This document shows positions 25,963-35,259 of a DNA stretch of 64,000 bases, in pieces (the stretch's first letter is position 1; every line of letters starts with the position of its first letter). Position numbers and translations under genes: made by a program. The stretch is taken from contig JBGVCU010000039.1 of assembly GCA_045119035.1 (NCBI GenBank), positions 1 to 64,000 on the forward strand, written 5' to 3'. The stretch comes from CAYVQA01 sp045119035. Its GTDB lineage: Bacteria > Bacillota_I > Bacilli_A > ML615J-28 > CAG-313. The notes beneath the pieces were generated by a model. That model worked only from the letters and a program-made list of their open reading frames with translations. It was not told where the DNA came from and ran no database searches.

Positions 25963-27020
25963 TTAAATACTTTACATTTAGAATGAAAGATAGTTTAAAA
26001 TTAATTATCTTACTTTCAGTAATTGCGTTAATATCATCTTATGCGTATTCTTTTGATGGATACATCAGATATTATTTTTCAGGTAATACTGAAATACCAC
26101 TTCCGATAAATCCTCCGATAGATTGTATGTTAGTTATTGCGATGGGTTTATCATTTATTGTTCCAATATTTGAGTTTAAATATCGAATGAGAAAAATTAC
26201 TGTTGATCAACTATATTCATTTCCGATTAAAAGAGAAAAGTTATTTTTAACTAATTTTTTAGTTGGATATTTAGAAATAATGATTCCTGTTACTGTATCT
26301 TTTTTATTCTTTGTAATAGATATGGGAATAGAGCCTGATGTATTTGATAATAAATATATTGTTCCGTTTTACTTTACAACATTTATTACAGTATTTATTT
26401 GTTATAGTTTTGTTACTTTTTGTTTCATGAGAGGAAATACTGTAATTGATGGTTTTATTAATATTATCTTTGGTTTCTTTTTCTTTGTATGTTTATTTGT
26501 TATGATTGAAGAAACTAATTATAGGCATTATATTAGTTCAACAAAATACGATTCTTTTATTATTCCATCGTATTCGTATAGCTTTATGCCAGCAGGTATT
26601 TTTGGTGATTATTTTACAGATCAAATGATTTGGAAAGCATATAATGATGCAGGAAGTAATTTTAGAATAGTTAATCCAGAAATTGATACTAAAGAATGGA
26701 TTTTTATTATATTTAATTTCATTATCTCTATAGTTGCTTTTGTTTTATCAATTGTTTTAGTTAAGAAAGAAAAAAGTGAAGATTCTATGCAGATATCTAA
26801 TTCATGGTTCAGTTATAAAGTAATGATTCCATTTTATGTATTCTTCATTTCTTTTATGACTGGATATACTAATACAAGCATTATAGTATATTTATTTATT
26901 TTACTAGGTGGATATATTTTATATGTAATATATAGAAGAACATTGAAAATTAAGTGGTATGATTATTGTATTTTGGCTAGTGTAGTTTTAGTAGCTTCTT
27001 TAATTGGTGCCGCAATTTAA
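25959..27020 (+). CDS. ABC-2-type exporter permease (353 aa)
   Basis: Nine or so hydrophobic segments: about residues 13-30, 54-72, 103-124, 144-168, 175-195, 247-270 and three near the C-terminus. The layout is that of ABC-2 permeases paired with YtrB-type ATPases. The substrate is unknown; relatives respond to cell-envelope antibiotics. It is translationally coupled to the ATPase gene and is the last gene of the three-gene operon. Confidence 0.82.
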   Translation: MIKYFTFRMKDSLKLIILLSVIALISSYAYSFDGYIRYYFSGNTEIPLPINPPIDCMLVIAMGLSFIVPIFEFKYRMRKITVDQLYSFPIKREKLFLTNFLVGYLEIMIPVTVSFLFFVIDMGIEPDVFDNKYIVPFYFTTFITVFICYSFVTFCFMRGNTVIDGFINIIFGFFFFVCLFVMIEETNYRHYISSTKYDSFIIPSYSYSFMPAGIFGDYFTDQMIWKAYNDAGSNFRIVNPEIDTKEWIFIIFNFIISIVAFVLSIVLVKKEKSEDSMQISNSWFSYKVMIPFYVFFISFMTGYTNTSIIVYLFILLGGYILYVIYRRTLKIKWYDYCILASVVLVASLIGAAI

Positions 27021-27026
27021 AAAAAT

Positions 27027-27062
27027 AATGACTGTTTATCTTTTTGATAAACAGTCATTTTA
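27027..27062. terminator. Bidirectional terminator
   Basis: AATGACTGTTTATC (27027-27040) pairs with GATAAACAGTCATT (27046-27059) around TTTTT, with A and T tracts outside. It separates the exporter operon from the convergent YwaF-like gene. Confidence 0.9.
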
Positions 27063-27782
27063 TTATTGTTCTTTATTTAATTGTTTTTTTCTTTCTATTA
27101 GTATGAAAGGAAGATGGAATAATGTCATTGCGGAAGCACCAGTGATTACTAGTTTAATAAAGTAAACATACCATCCACCATTTAGATTTAAAAATGGTAA
27201 ATTTTCCATTGGTGGTCTTGCTACATACATAAAATTAGAACCATGATCTTGAGTTATTGCATTGATATAAATTGCTAAAATTGTTATTCCAAGTAAAATT
27301 CCTAAATTTCTAATTAATGTTTTATAAGTAAATGTTATAGTTCTATTTTTAATTAAATTTACTGAAAAAGCAATTATGTAAGAATGAAATATAAAAAATT
27401 GATATACAATTGCTCTTTTGAATGAAACTCCTACAGTAGGTATAAATAATGCAATTGCTCCACCAATACACATTGTTGGACACATAAATTCAAGTAAAAT
27501 ATTTTTTGTGTTTTCTTTTTTTACAAAGAACAATAATGCTACTATAAAAAATAGTTGCATTGAACATAAGTGAAATGGTAATGAATCTTGTGCAAGATAA
27601 GTACCTTCACTTGTTGTTTCCATGTTTACCATAATTTTTAAAATTTCACTTGCAGCTCCAACACAAAATAAAGCTATTAATTGTGCTTTAAATGAAATAT
27701 TAAATTTTTTAACTACTAATGTATAACATATAATAATAAATAATGCGATTACTAAAAATATAAAATGATTTGTTGTAAACAT
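27063..27782 (-). CDS. YwaF-family membrane protein (TIGR02206-like)
   Basis: About seven transmembrane segments in 239 aa. The conserved family positions are visible: LPFHLCSMQLF (about residues 68-78), and LNGGWYVYFIKLV near residue 200. The family is widespread in Bacillota and related to TMEM164; its role is not firmly established. A single-gene unit on the minus strand. Confidence 0.8.
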   Translation of the reverse strand: MFTTNHFIFLVIALFIIICYTLVVKKFNISFKAQLIALFCVGAASEILKIMVNMETTSEGTYLAQDSLPFHLCSMQLFFIVALLFFVKKENTKNILLEFMCPTMCIGGAIALFIPTVGVSFKRAIVYQFFIFHSYIIAFSVNLIKNRTITFTYKTLIRNLGILLGITILAIYINAITQDHGSNFMYVARPPMENLPFLNLNGGWYVYFIKLVITGASAMTLFHLPFILIERKKQLNKEQ

Positions 27783-27899
27783 TATATTCTCCTAAAATAA
27801 AATTCACATTTATTTTATCACTAAAAATACAAGTTGTAAATTATTTAGTTTTTTTTGTTATATAAATACATAAAAAAAGGTAACATTTGAGCAAATCAA

Positions 27900-28008
27900 G
27901 TGACTTTATTAATAAAATAGTGTATAATACTAAAGGTTAATTAATTTATTGTTTTGGCTACTGTCAAAACTATAATTTATGCTTACTTGAACCACCGGGG
28001 TGCGTGGT
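27900..28008 (+). promoter_or_regulatory. str operon promoter and structured leader
   Basis: GTGACT (27900-27905), 17-base spacer and TATAAT (27923-27928) give a probable promoter. The leader of about 100 bases contains two hairpins, GTTTTG/CAAAAC (27951-27956 with 27965-27970) and ACCAC/GTGGT (27991-27995 with 28004-28008) around a CGGGGTGC loop. That GC-rich patch stands out from the AT-rich surroundings, as expected for a ribosomal-protein binding leader. Which protein would bind is unknown. Confidence 0.45.
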
Positions 28009-28034
28009 AAACTTTAAAGAAAGGAGGAACAAAT

Positions 28035-28454
28035 ATGCCTACAATTAATCAATTAGTTCGTAAATCTAGAGAAGATAAAGTAAGAAAATCAAAATCTCCA
28101 CATTTAGGTATTGGTTATAACACATTAAAGAAAGAACAAACAACAATCAATTGTCCACAAAAGAAAGGTGTTTGTACTCGTGTTACTACTATGACTCCTA
28201 AAAAGCCTAACTCAGCTATTCGTAAAATGGCCCGTGTTCGTTTAACTAATGGTATTGAAGTTACAGCTTATATTCCAGGAATTGGACATAAATTACAAGA
28301 ACATAGCGTTGTATTAATTCGTGGTGGTCGTGTTAAAGACTTACCAGGGGTACGTTATCATATCATTCGTGGTACATTCGATACTACAGGTGTTGAAAAA
28401 CGTGCACAAGCTCGTTCTAAATATGGTGCTAAACGCCCTAAAGCAAAAAAATAA
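28035..28454 (+). CDS. rpsL: 30S ribosomal protein S12
   Basis: A decoding-centre protein of 139 aa. [13 protein letters not shown] start, the [11 protein letters not shown] motif with the streptomycin-determining Lys (K43 region) and [13 protein letters not shown] are all wild type, so no streptomycin-resistance change is visible at these sites. AAAGGAGGA lies before the start. It is the first gene of the str operon and uses optimised codons (CGT, GGT). Confidence 0.98.
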   Translation: MPTINQLVRKSREDKVRKSKSPHLGIGYNTLKKEQTTINCPQKKGVCTRVTTMTPKKPNSAIRKMARVRLTNGIEVTAYIPGIGHKLQEHSVVLIRGGRVKDLPGVRYHIIRGTFDTTGVEKRAQARSKYGAKRPKAKK

Positions 28455-28518
28455 AAAATTAAATTAGAAAGTAAAAAAATAAAATAGTAAGTATTTTATT
28501 CAGAAAGGAGGAATGAAC

Positions 28519-28989
28519 ATGCCTCGTAAAGGACATGTACAAAAAAGAAAAGTATTACCAGATCCAATATACAATTCAAAATTAGTTACAAGATTAATTA
28601 ACAGTATCATGTTGGATGGTAAAAAAGGTGTTGCTCAACAAATTTTATATGGTGCATTTGAAAGAGTAGCTAAAACTACAGGACGTGACCCACTTGAAGT
28701 TTATGAACAAGCTTTAGAAAATATTATGCCACAATTAGAAGTACGTTCTCGCCGTGTTGGGGGTGCAAACTACCAAGTACCAGTTGAAGTTCGTGCTGAA
28801 AGACGTGTTACATTAGGGTTAAGATGGTTAACTAACTATGCACGTTTAAGAAATGAAAAAACTATGGAAGAACGCTTAGCAAAAGAAATCATGGATGCCG
28901 CTAATGGTGTTGGTGCTTCTGTTAAGAAACGTGAAGATACTCATCGTATGGCAGACGCTAACAAAGCATTTGCTCATTACCAATGGTAA
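28519..28989 (+). CDS. rpsG: 30S ribosomal protein S7
   Basis: A 16S rRNA 3'-domain assembly protein of 156 aa. I chose the ATG at 28519 ([16 protein letters not shown]), the family start, seven bases after AAAGGAGG (28504-28511). The ATG at 28513 is one base from that site and unlikely to be used. [13 protein letters not shown] and [10 protein letters not shown] are family motifs. Second gene of the str operon. Confidence 0.97.
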   Translation: MPRKGHVQKRKVLPDPIYNSKLVTRLINSIMLDGKKGVAQQILYGAFERVAKTTGRDPLEVYEQALENIMPQLEVRSRRVGGANYQVPVEVRAERRVTLGLRWLTNYARLRNEKTMEERLAKEIMDAANGVGASVKKREDTHRMADANKAFAHYQW

Positions 28990-29013
28990 TTTAAAAAAGG
29001 AGAAACAATTTAA

Positions 29014-31080
29014 ATGGCTCGCGAATTCTCATTATTAAAAACTCGTAATATCGGTGTAATGGCTCACATCGATGCCGGTAAAACAACTTTCTCTGAACGT
29101 TTATTATACCATACAGGAAAAATTCATAAAATTGGGGAAACACATGATGGTGCTGCCCAAATGGACTGGATGGAACAAGAACAAGAAAGAGGTATCACAA
29201 TTACATCTGCTGCTACAACAGCTACATGGAAAGAACACCGTATTAACGTAATCGATACTCCAGGTCACGTTGACTTCACTGTTGAAGTTAGTAGATCTCT
29301 AAGAGTACTTGATGGTGCTGTTACAGTATTAGATGCTCAAGCTGGTGTTGAACCACAAACTGAAACTGTTTGGCGTCAAGCTACAGATTATTTAGTACCA
29401 AGACTTGTGTTCGTTAATAAAATGGATAAAACAGGTGCTGACTTTAAATTTAGTTGTGAATCTCTTCACAAAAGATTAGGAGCTAACGCTCACGCTATTC
29501 AATATCCAATCGGAGCTGAATCAGATTTCCGTGGTATTGTTGACTTAGTTACAATGAAAGCTTTCCTTTATAAAGAAGGAAACTGTGATGAAGAAGTAAC
29601 TGAAATTGAAATTCCTGCTGAAATTCAAGACGATGTAGAATTATATCGTGATGAATTATTAAACGCATTATCAGACTTTGATGATGAACTTGCTATGGCT
29701 TACCTTGAAGGTGAAGAAATTAGCGAAGAATTAATCAAAGCTACAATTCGTAAAGCTACTTTATCAGTTAAATTCTTCCCTATTTGCTGTGGTACAGCAT
29801 TTAAAAACAAAGGTGTTAAAAAAGTTCTTGACGCTGTAATTGATTACTTACCTTCACCAGTTGAAGTTGCTGAAATCAAAGGTCAAGATGAAGATGGAAA
29901 TGAAGTAATCGTTGCTTCTAATGATGAAGAACCATTTGCAGCTTTAGCATTCAAAGTTATGACTGACCCATTTGTTGGAAAATTAACTTTCTTCCGTGTT
30001 TATCGTGGTAAATTAGAAAGTGGATCATACATTCTAAATGCTACAAAAGGTAAACGTGAAAGAGTTGGACGTATCCTTCAAATGCATGCAAATAACCGTA
30101 CTGAAATTAAAGAAGTATACTCAGGAGATATCGCTGCTGCAGTAGGTTTAAAAGATACTGTTACTGGAGATAGTATGTGTGATGTAAATTGCCCAGTTAT
30201 CCTAGAATCAATGATCTTCCCTGAACCAGTTATCTCAGTTGCTATTGAACCTAAATCTAAAAATGACCAAGATAAAATGTCTACAGCATTATTAAAACTT
30301 GCTGAAGAAGATCCAACTTTCAGAACTTATACAAATGAAAATGGACAAACAATTATCTCTGGTATGGGAGAATTACACTTAGACATTATCGTTGACCGTA
30401 TGAAACGTGAATTCCGTGTTGAAGCAAACGTTGGTGCTCCACAAGTTTCTTATCGTGAAACTATTAGAAAATCTGCTGAAGTACAAGGTAAATTTGTACG
30501 TCAATCAGGTGGACGTGGACAATACGGGGATGCAGTTGTTGTATTCGAACCAAACCCTGGTAAAGGATTTGAATTCGTTGACGAAATCGTTGGTGGGGTT
30601 GTTCCTAAAGAATATATTCCAGCTGTACAAAAAGGTATCGAAAATGCATTACCTAACGGTAACTTAGCAGGATACCCTACAATTGATATTAAAGCAAGAT
30701 TAGTATTCGGTTCATACCATGACGTTGACTCAAGCCAAATCGCCTTCGAAGTTGCAGGGGGACTTGCATTTAAAGAATCAGCTAAAAAATGTGATCCAGT
30801 ATTACTTGAACCAATTATGTCAGTTGAAGTTGTTATTCCAGATGAATATTTAGGTAACGTTATCGGTGACTTAAGTAGCCGTCGTGGAAGAATCGAAGGA
30901 CAAGAAAACCATGGACATACAACAAGCGTTAAAGGTTTCGTACCTCTAGCACAAATGTTTGGTTATGCTACTGCACTTCGTTCTAATACTCAAGGACGTG
31001 GAACATTCACAATGCAATTCGATCATTATGAAGAATGTCCAAGAAGTATTGCTGAAGAAATTATTAAATCTCGTCAATAA
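29014..31080 (+). CDS. fusA: Elongation factor G
   Basis: The translocase GTPase. G1 [15 protein letters not shown] (residues about 17-31), the switch [15 protein letters not shown]3 DTPGHVDF and G4 NKMDK are intact, followed by EF-G domains II to V. 688 aa is a normal length. AAAGGAG precedes the start. Confidence 0.98.
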   Translation: MAREFSLLKTRNIGVMAHIDAGKTTFSERLLYHTGKIHKIGETHDGAAQMDWMEQEQERGITITSAATTATWKEHRINVIDTPGHVDFTVEVSRSLRVLDGAVTVLDAQAGVEPQTETVWRQATDYLVPRLVFVNKMDKTGADFKFSCESLHKRLGANAHAIQYPIGAESDFRGIVDLVTMKAFLYKEGNCDEEVTEIEIPAEIQDDVELYRDELLNALSDFDDELAMAYLEGEEISEELIKATIRKATLSVKFFPICCGTAFKNKGVKKVLDAVIDYLPSPVEVAEIKGQDEDGNEVIVASNDEEPFAALAFKVMTDPFVGKLTFFRVYRGKLESGSYILNATKGKRERVGRILQMHANNRTEIKEVYSGDIAAAVGLKDTVTGDSMCDVNCPVILESMIFPEPVISVAIEPKSKNDQDKMSTALLKLAEEDPTFRTYTNENGQTIISGMGELHLDIIVDRMKREFRVEANVGAPQVSYRETIRKSAEVQGKFVRQSGGRGQYGDAVVVFEPNPGKGFEFVDEIVGGVVPKEYIPAVQKGIENALPNGNLAGYPTIDIKARLVFGSYHDVDSSQIAFEVAGGLAFKESAKKCDPVLLEPIMSVEVVIPDEYLGNVIGDLSSRRGRIEGQENHGHTTSVKGFVPLAQMFGYATALRSNTQGRGTFTMQFDHYEECPRSIAEEIIKSRQ

Positions 31081-31112
31081 TTTCAGTTAGTAAATAATTA
31101 ATATTAATTTAC

Positions 31113-31141
31113 TTGCAAAAAACATCAAAGTATTGTAAAAT
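31113..31141 (+). promoter_or_regulatory. tuf promoter
   Basis: TTGCAA (31113-31118), 17-base spacer, TAAAAT (31136-31141), so tuf can be transcribed independently of fusA, as is common. Confidence 0.7.
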
Positions 31142-31185
31142 ATACTTGTTAATTAAATTTTTAAACTTAGAAAGGAATTATTAAA

Positions 31186-32370
31186 ATGGCAAAGGAAAAA
31201 TTTGTACGTACTAAACCCCATGTAAACATCGGGACAATCGGTCACGTTGACCATGGTAAAACTACTTTAACATCAGCTATCACTACTGTATTAGCTGAAA
31301 AAGGTTTATCTAAAAAAATGGATTACTCTCAAATCGATGGTGCTCCAGAAGAAAAAGCTCGTGGAATAACTATCAATACTGCACACGTTGAATATGAAAC
31401 AAATATTCGTCACTATGCACACGTTGACTGCCCAGGGCATGCCGACTACGTTAAAAATATGATCACTGGTGCTGCTCAAATGGACGGAGCTATCTTAGTT
31501 ATCGCTGCTACAGATGGTCCAATGGCTCAAACTCGTGAACACATCTTATTAAGCCGTCAAGTAGGTGTTCCTAAGTTATTAGTATGGTTAAATAAATGTG
31601 ATATGGTTGATGATGAAGAATTATTAGAATTAGTTGAAATGGAAGTTCGTGACTTATTAAGCGAATACGGATTCCCTGGTGATGAAACTCCAATCATCCG
31701 TGGATCAGCTTTAAAAGCTTTAGAAGGAGATCCTAAATATGTTCAAGCTGTATTAGACTTAATGGATGCTTGTGATTCTTACATCCCTGAACCAGTTCGT
31801 GAAACTGATAAACCATTCTTAATGCCAGTTGAAGACGTATTCTCTATCACTGGACGTGGTACAGTTGCTACAGGACGTGTAGAACGTGGTACTATTAAAG
31901 TTGGTGACAGCGTTGAAATCGTTGGTATCAAAGAAACTAAAACTGTAGTTGTTACAGGTGTTGAAATGTTCCGTAAATTATTAGACCAAGCTGAAGCTGG
32001 AGATAACATCGGTACTTTATTACGTGGTGTATCACGTGAAGAAATCGTTCGTGGACAAGTATTAGCTAAACCTAAAACAGTTAACCCACATTCAGATTTC
32101 GAAGCTGAAGTATACGTATTATCAAAAGAAGAAGGTGGACGTCATACTCCATTCTTCTCTAACTATCGTCCACAATTCTATTTCCGTACAACTGACGTAA
32201 CAGGTGTTATTGAACTTGCTGCAGGTACTGAAATGGTTATGCCTGGAGATAACACAACTATGACAGTTAAATTAATTCACCCAATCGCAGTAGAATTAGG
32301 TACTAAATTCTCTATCCGTGAAGGTGGACGTACTGTAGGTGCAGGTTCTGTATCTAAAATTCTTAACTAA
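31186..32370 (+). CDS. tuf: Elongation factor Tu
   Basis: Delivers aminoacyl-tRNA to the ribosome. GHVDHGKT (residues 19-26), [22 protein letters not shown] and NKCD are intact, with beta-barrel domains II and III ending [10 protein letters not shown]. 394 aa is standard. Strongly optimised codons. A terminator follows at 32408. Confidence 0.98.
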   Translation: MAKEKFVRTKPHVNIGTIGHVDHGKTTLTSAITTVLAEKGLSKKMDYSQIDGAPEEKARGITINTAHVEYETNIRHYAHVDCPGHADYVKNMITGAAQMDGAILVIAATDGPMAQTREHILLSRQVGVPKLLVWLNKCDMVDDEELLELVEMEVRDLLSEYGFPGDETPIIRGSALKALEGDPKYVQAVLDLMDACDSYIPEPVRETDKPFLMPVEDVFSITGRGTVATGRVERGTIKVGDSVEIVGIKETKTVVVTGVEMFRKLLDQAEAGDNIGTLLRGVSREEIVRGQVLAKPKTVNPHSDFEAEVYVLSKEEGGRHTPFFSNYRPQFYFRTTDVTGVIELAAGTEMVMPGDNTTMTVKLIHPIAVELGTKFSIREGGRTVGAGSVSKILN

Positions 32371-32407
32371 TTAATTTATTAGTATAGAAAAATATTTATA
32401 GTAAATT

Positions 32408-32438
32408 AATACCCATCTAATAAGATGGGTATTTTTTA
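32408..32438 (+). terminator. tuf terminator
   Basis: AATACCCATCT (32408-32418) pairs with AGATGGGTATT (32423-32433) around AATA, followed by T. Confidence 0.9.
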
Positions 32439-32452
32439 TAATAATAAAAAAG

Positions 32453-32514
32453 TTCACGAAAACTTCACGAAACTATTCGTTTTCGTTGATTTTATTTCTA
32501 ATTAAGAATATAAT
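32453..32514 (+). promoter_or_regulatory. Promoter with LacI-type operator for the 32551 gene
   Basis: Promoter: TTGATT (32486-32491), 17-base spacer, TATAAT (32509-32514). The -35 box directly follows CGTTTTCGT (32478-32486). ACGAAAAC at 32456-32463 is the inverted match. TTCACGAAA occurs twice, 11 bases apart (32453 and 32464), on one face of the helix. The same CGTTTTCGTTGATT block forms the operator/-35 junction at 35131-35144, so one regulator probably controls both promoters. Confidence 0.65.
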
Positions 32515-32550
32515 TAAAATGAATTAATAAAATAAAAAAAGGAGATAAAC

Positions 32551-34278
32551 ATGAAAAAAATAATGAATTTATTTTTAGTACTATGTATTATGTGTTCTTT
32601 TATTTTTCTATTTGGATTAAAGAATATAAACGCATATGATACTACTACTGGAAATGATGAACAAGCACAAAAGATTTTAAACACATTTTATCATGAAGGT
32701 GTTTATAAAAAGGAAACAAGTATTAATTTAGCTGATGCTTCAAAAGCAGAAGTTGTTAAAATGTTTCATGCCTCTTGCAATCATTTAGAAAGAATTACTT
32801 ATTATAATAATGAAGAAATTTGGATGACAAATGAAGCAGGTACAATCAACTCTGGTTATGAAACAGTTGATGGTGATATGAAACACTTTAAAAAAGTAGA
32901 TGGTGTTAATGTTTATGATTATACAGTTGAAAATACTATTACAACTGAATTTTATCAAACACTAAAAAATTTAAGAAACACTTCAGGGTGGCAACTTAAA
33001 AATGGTGCATATGTAAATGACCATGAAGCAGTTATTGATCAATTTAGACAATTTGTAGCACCTCTATGGCTTGCAACAGATGATGCTAAAAATTATATTA
33101 TTTTAACAGAAGTTAAAATGTATGAAGTTGGTGAACAATTATTTATTGATTTATATACTTCATCAACAGATGGCGGAAAATTAACTAACAATGATGGACT
33201 ATTTGCAAGAGCAATTGTATCAATTGAAAGAAATGAAGAGAAATTAGAGATTATTTCTGTTGGTGCTCATGGTAATATGTTTACACATATTGGAACATGT
33301 ATTTTAATTCCAAAGGATTCAAATGTTGAAATTTCACTTATAGACATTAATGGTCAAGAACATAAAGGTGTTTTAAATACTTATATTGATTATAATTCAA
33401 TATATCGTTTTGATACCTATAATAAAATTGAAAGTACTGAATGGACAATCTATGTAACTTATTATGCTGAAAAAGTCATTTATAGAGGTTCTGCACATGT
33501 TAAACAAAATTTAATTATTACTCTTGATGGATATAAAGCAGAAAAAACAGCTGTTGCTGAAAATATGCCTGAGTCATTAGAATTAACTCCTAATTTATAT
33601 GATGAACTAGGATGGGCACAAATTCAACTATATGTAACAAACGCTAAATCTATTATTAATGCATGTGAATCTATTTCAGAAATTGATGAAGTTCTAATTC
33701 AATTAGAAAAAGATTTACGTTCTGTAGAATTTAAGAAATTTGACCTATCTGAACTTATTGATATTTATCAAGATAAAATCGACAAAGAATTAGCTAAAGT
33801 TTCTAGTAGCGATTATTCAGTAGAAAATTTTGAATTAATTACAAGTGCAGCAGCTTTAGCAAAAGTGGATATTGAAGGTGAAACTACAGAAAAAGCAATG
33901 CAAACACTTGTTGATAATTTTATTGAATATGTTGCTTCTATTGAAAAATTAGCAATACAATTATCTACTGAAGGTGCAACTTGGGATCCACATGGTCAAA
34001 TATATATAATTGTTGGATGGAGTGCTCCTCAATTAACTTTACCGACTGAGAATTATTTAAATTCTGCTGATGTTAGAGGTTCTGTTATAGCTACTTTAAC
34101 AACTACTGAAGGAGAAGTTTATAATGCGGTATTTGATTGTCAAGTTGGTTATGCAGCCGTGAAAATATATTTTCCAGGATATAATCAAGATGGTAAAGAT
34201 ATAGCAAAAGGTGGATACACTCTTAAATTAAGTTTCGTATATAATGGTAATAAATACGAATTAACGAAAAACGTATAA
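32551..34278 (+). CDS. Secreted protein of unknown function (575 aa)
   Basis: The N-terminus (MKKIMNLFLVLCIMCSFIF, then NINAYD) is a signal peptide with likely cleavage after Ala, not a lipobox. Residues about 30-340 are mixed, about 345-470 look helical (paired ESI/EIDEVLIQLEKDL helices, FIVAR-like), and the last 100 residues look like a beta-sandwich. No catalytic motif and no sorting signal are visible. AAAGGAG precedes the start. Its promoter carries the same operator as the glucan array, suggesting a role in the same response. Confidence 0.7.
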   Translation: MKKIMNLFLVLCIMCSFIFLFGLKNINAYDTTTGNDEQAQKILNTFYHEGVYKKETSINLADASKAEVVKMFHASCNHLERITYYNNEEIWMTNEAGTINSGYETVDGDMKHFKKVDGVNVYDYTVENTITTEFYQTLKNLRNTSGWQLKNGAYVNDHEAVIDQFRQFVAPLWLATDDAKNYIILTEVKMYEVGEQLFIDLYTSSTDGGKLTNNDGLFARAIVSIERNEEKLEIISVGAHGNMFTHIGTCILIPKDSNVEISLIDINGQEHKGVLNTYIDYNSIYRFDTYNKIESTEWTIYVTYYAEKVIYRGSAHVKQNLIITLDGYKAEKTAVAENMPESLELTPNLYDELGWAQIQLYVTNAKSIINACESISEIDEVLIQLEKDLRSVEFKKFDLSELIDIYQDKIDKELAKVSSSDYSVENFELITSAAALAKVDIEGETTEKAMQTLVDNFIEYVASIEKLAIQLSTEGATWDPHGQIYIIVGWSAPQLTLPTENYLNSADVRGSVIATLTTTEGEVYNAVFDCQVGYAAVKIYFPGYNQDGKDIAKGGYTLKLSFVYNGNKYELTKNV

Positions 34279-34293
34279 ATAAGATTTAAAAAT

Positions 34294-34326
34294 AAAACAC
34301 ATTAGAATTTTTCTAATGTGTTTTTT
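34294..34326 (+). terminator. Terminator after the 32551 gene
   Basis: AAAACACATTAGAA (34294-34307) pairs with TTCTAATGTGTTTT (34311-34324), followed by T. Confidence 0.9.
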
Positions 34327-34363
34327 GTATCAATAAAATGTTAATTTTATTAACATATATCTA

Positions 34364-34401
34364 AAAAGAGTTTGTAAATTTTTATTTTTACAAACTCTTT
34401 T
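34364..34401. terminator. Perfect 15-bp hairpin before the resolvase gene
   Basis: AAAAGAGTTTGTAAA (34364-34378) pairs with TTTACAAACTCTTTT (34387-34401). It is symmetric and could terminate in either direction. It lies 35 bases before the resolvase start, and a second terminator lies 38 bases upstream, so a role as a recombination site is also conceivable. Confidence 0.55.
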
Positions 34402-34436
34402 ATTTGTTTTATAATTAATAAAAGGAGATGATGTAA

Positions 34437-35033
34437 ATGATATATGGTTATGTAAGAGTAAGTACCATAGGTCAAAATATTGACAGACAAATGGATGAAA
34501 TGTTTAAGAAAGGAGTTGAAAAGAGAAATATCTTTATTGATTATGAATCAGGAAAAGATTTTAATAGAACAAGATATCAAAAATTAATAAAGAAATTAAA
34601 ACCAAATGATATTTTGTATATTAAATCTATTGATCGATTAGGCAGAAATTATGATATGATTATTGAAGAATGGACTAAAATTACAAAGAATATTAATGCT
34701 GATATTGTTGTTTTAGATATGCCACTTTTAGATACTAGAATAAAAGGTAGTAATTTAATTGGTAAATTTATTAGCGATATCGTTTTGCAAATTTTATCAT
34801 TTGTTGCTCAAAATGAAAGAGAAAATATCAAGCAACGTCAAGCAGAAGGAATACGTATTGCAAAAGAAAAAGGTGTGATATTCGGTAGACCAAAGTATAG
34901 GCTTCCAGGTAATTTTAAGGAGATTGTGCATAAATATCATAAAAAAGAAATATCACATAATGAGGCTATTAATATGTTAGGACTTAAGAGAAGTACATTT
35001 TTTAAATATGCTAAACAGTATAAAAACAAATAG
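34437..35033 (+). CDS. Small serine recombinase/resolvase (Pin/Tn3-resolvase family)
   Basis: 198 aa with the complete resolvase catalytic domain: YVRVST (catalytic Ser 9), DYESGKDFNRTRYQKL, the IKSIDRLGRNYDMI arginine motif and QNERENIKQRQAEGI E-helix. A C-terminal helix-turn-helix (HNEAINMLGLKRSTFFKY) binds DNA. This is the size and layout of DNA invertases and transposon resolvases. No transposase is adjacent and no obvious inverted-repeat pair of target sites is visible. AAAGGAGATGATG precedes the start. It splits the 32551 gene from the glucan array. Confidence 0.9.
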   Translation: MIYGYVRVSTIGQNIDRQMDEMFKKGVEKRNIFIDYESGKDFNRTRYQKLIKKLKPNDILYIKSIDRLGRNYDMIIEEWTKITKNINADIVVLDMPLLDTRIKGSNLIGKFISDIVLQILSFVAQNERENIKQRQAEGIRIAKEKGVIFGRPKYRLPGNFKEIVHKYHKKEISHNEAINMLGLKRSTFFKYAKQYKNK

Positions 35034-35120
35034 GAAATATTTGTTTATATAAAAATATAAAATATAGAGAACTCGAAATATATTTATTTAATTTTTTTAA
35101 AATGTTTATAAAATAGGTTT

Positions 35121-35167
35121 ACGAAAAAAACGTTTTCGTTGATTTATGTTTTTTAAAGTGGTATAAT
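35121..35167 (+). promoter_or_regulatory. Glucan-array promoter with LacI-type operator
   Basis: Operator ACGAAAAAAACGTTTTCGT (35121-35139, outer arms ACGAAAA/TTTTCGT, core AAAACGTTTT) runs straight into the -35 box TTGATT (35139-35144), with a 17-base spacer to TATAAT (35162-35167). Binding here would block polymerase. The likely repressor is the LacI-family protein at 59825. Confidence 0.7.
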
Positions 35168-35213
35168 TAGTATGTAAATGTAAAGGTTTACATATTTTTT
35201 GAGATAATATCTA

Positions 35214-35234
35214 AAACGTTTTCTGAAAACGTTT
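35214..35234. promoter_or_regulatory. Second operator: perfect 21-bp inverted repeat
   Basis: AAACGTTTTC (35214-35223) and GAAAACGTTT (35225-35234) are perfect inverted arms about one T. It lies 47 bases after the -10 box and 26 bases before the first gene. TGAAAACGTTTATA (35224-35237) also resembles a CcpA cre site, lacking only the final C. It could be a second LacI-family site or carbon-catabolite control. Confidence 0.6.
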
Positions 35235-35259
35235 ATAAATTAAATAAATTGGAGTTGCT

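Noticed and set aside
32453..32490. Terminator made by the ACGAAAAC/GTTTTCGT inverted repeat
   Set aside because: The arms are far apart, no T tract follows, and the right arm abuts a -35 box, so an operator is the better reading.
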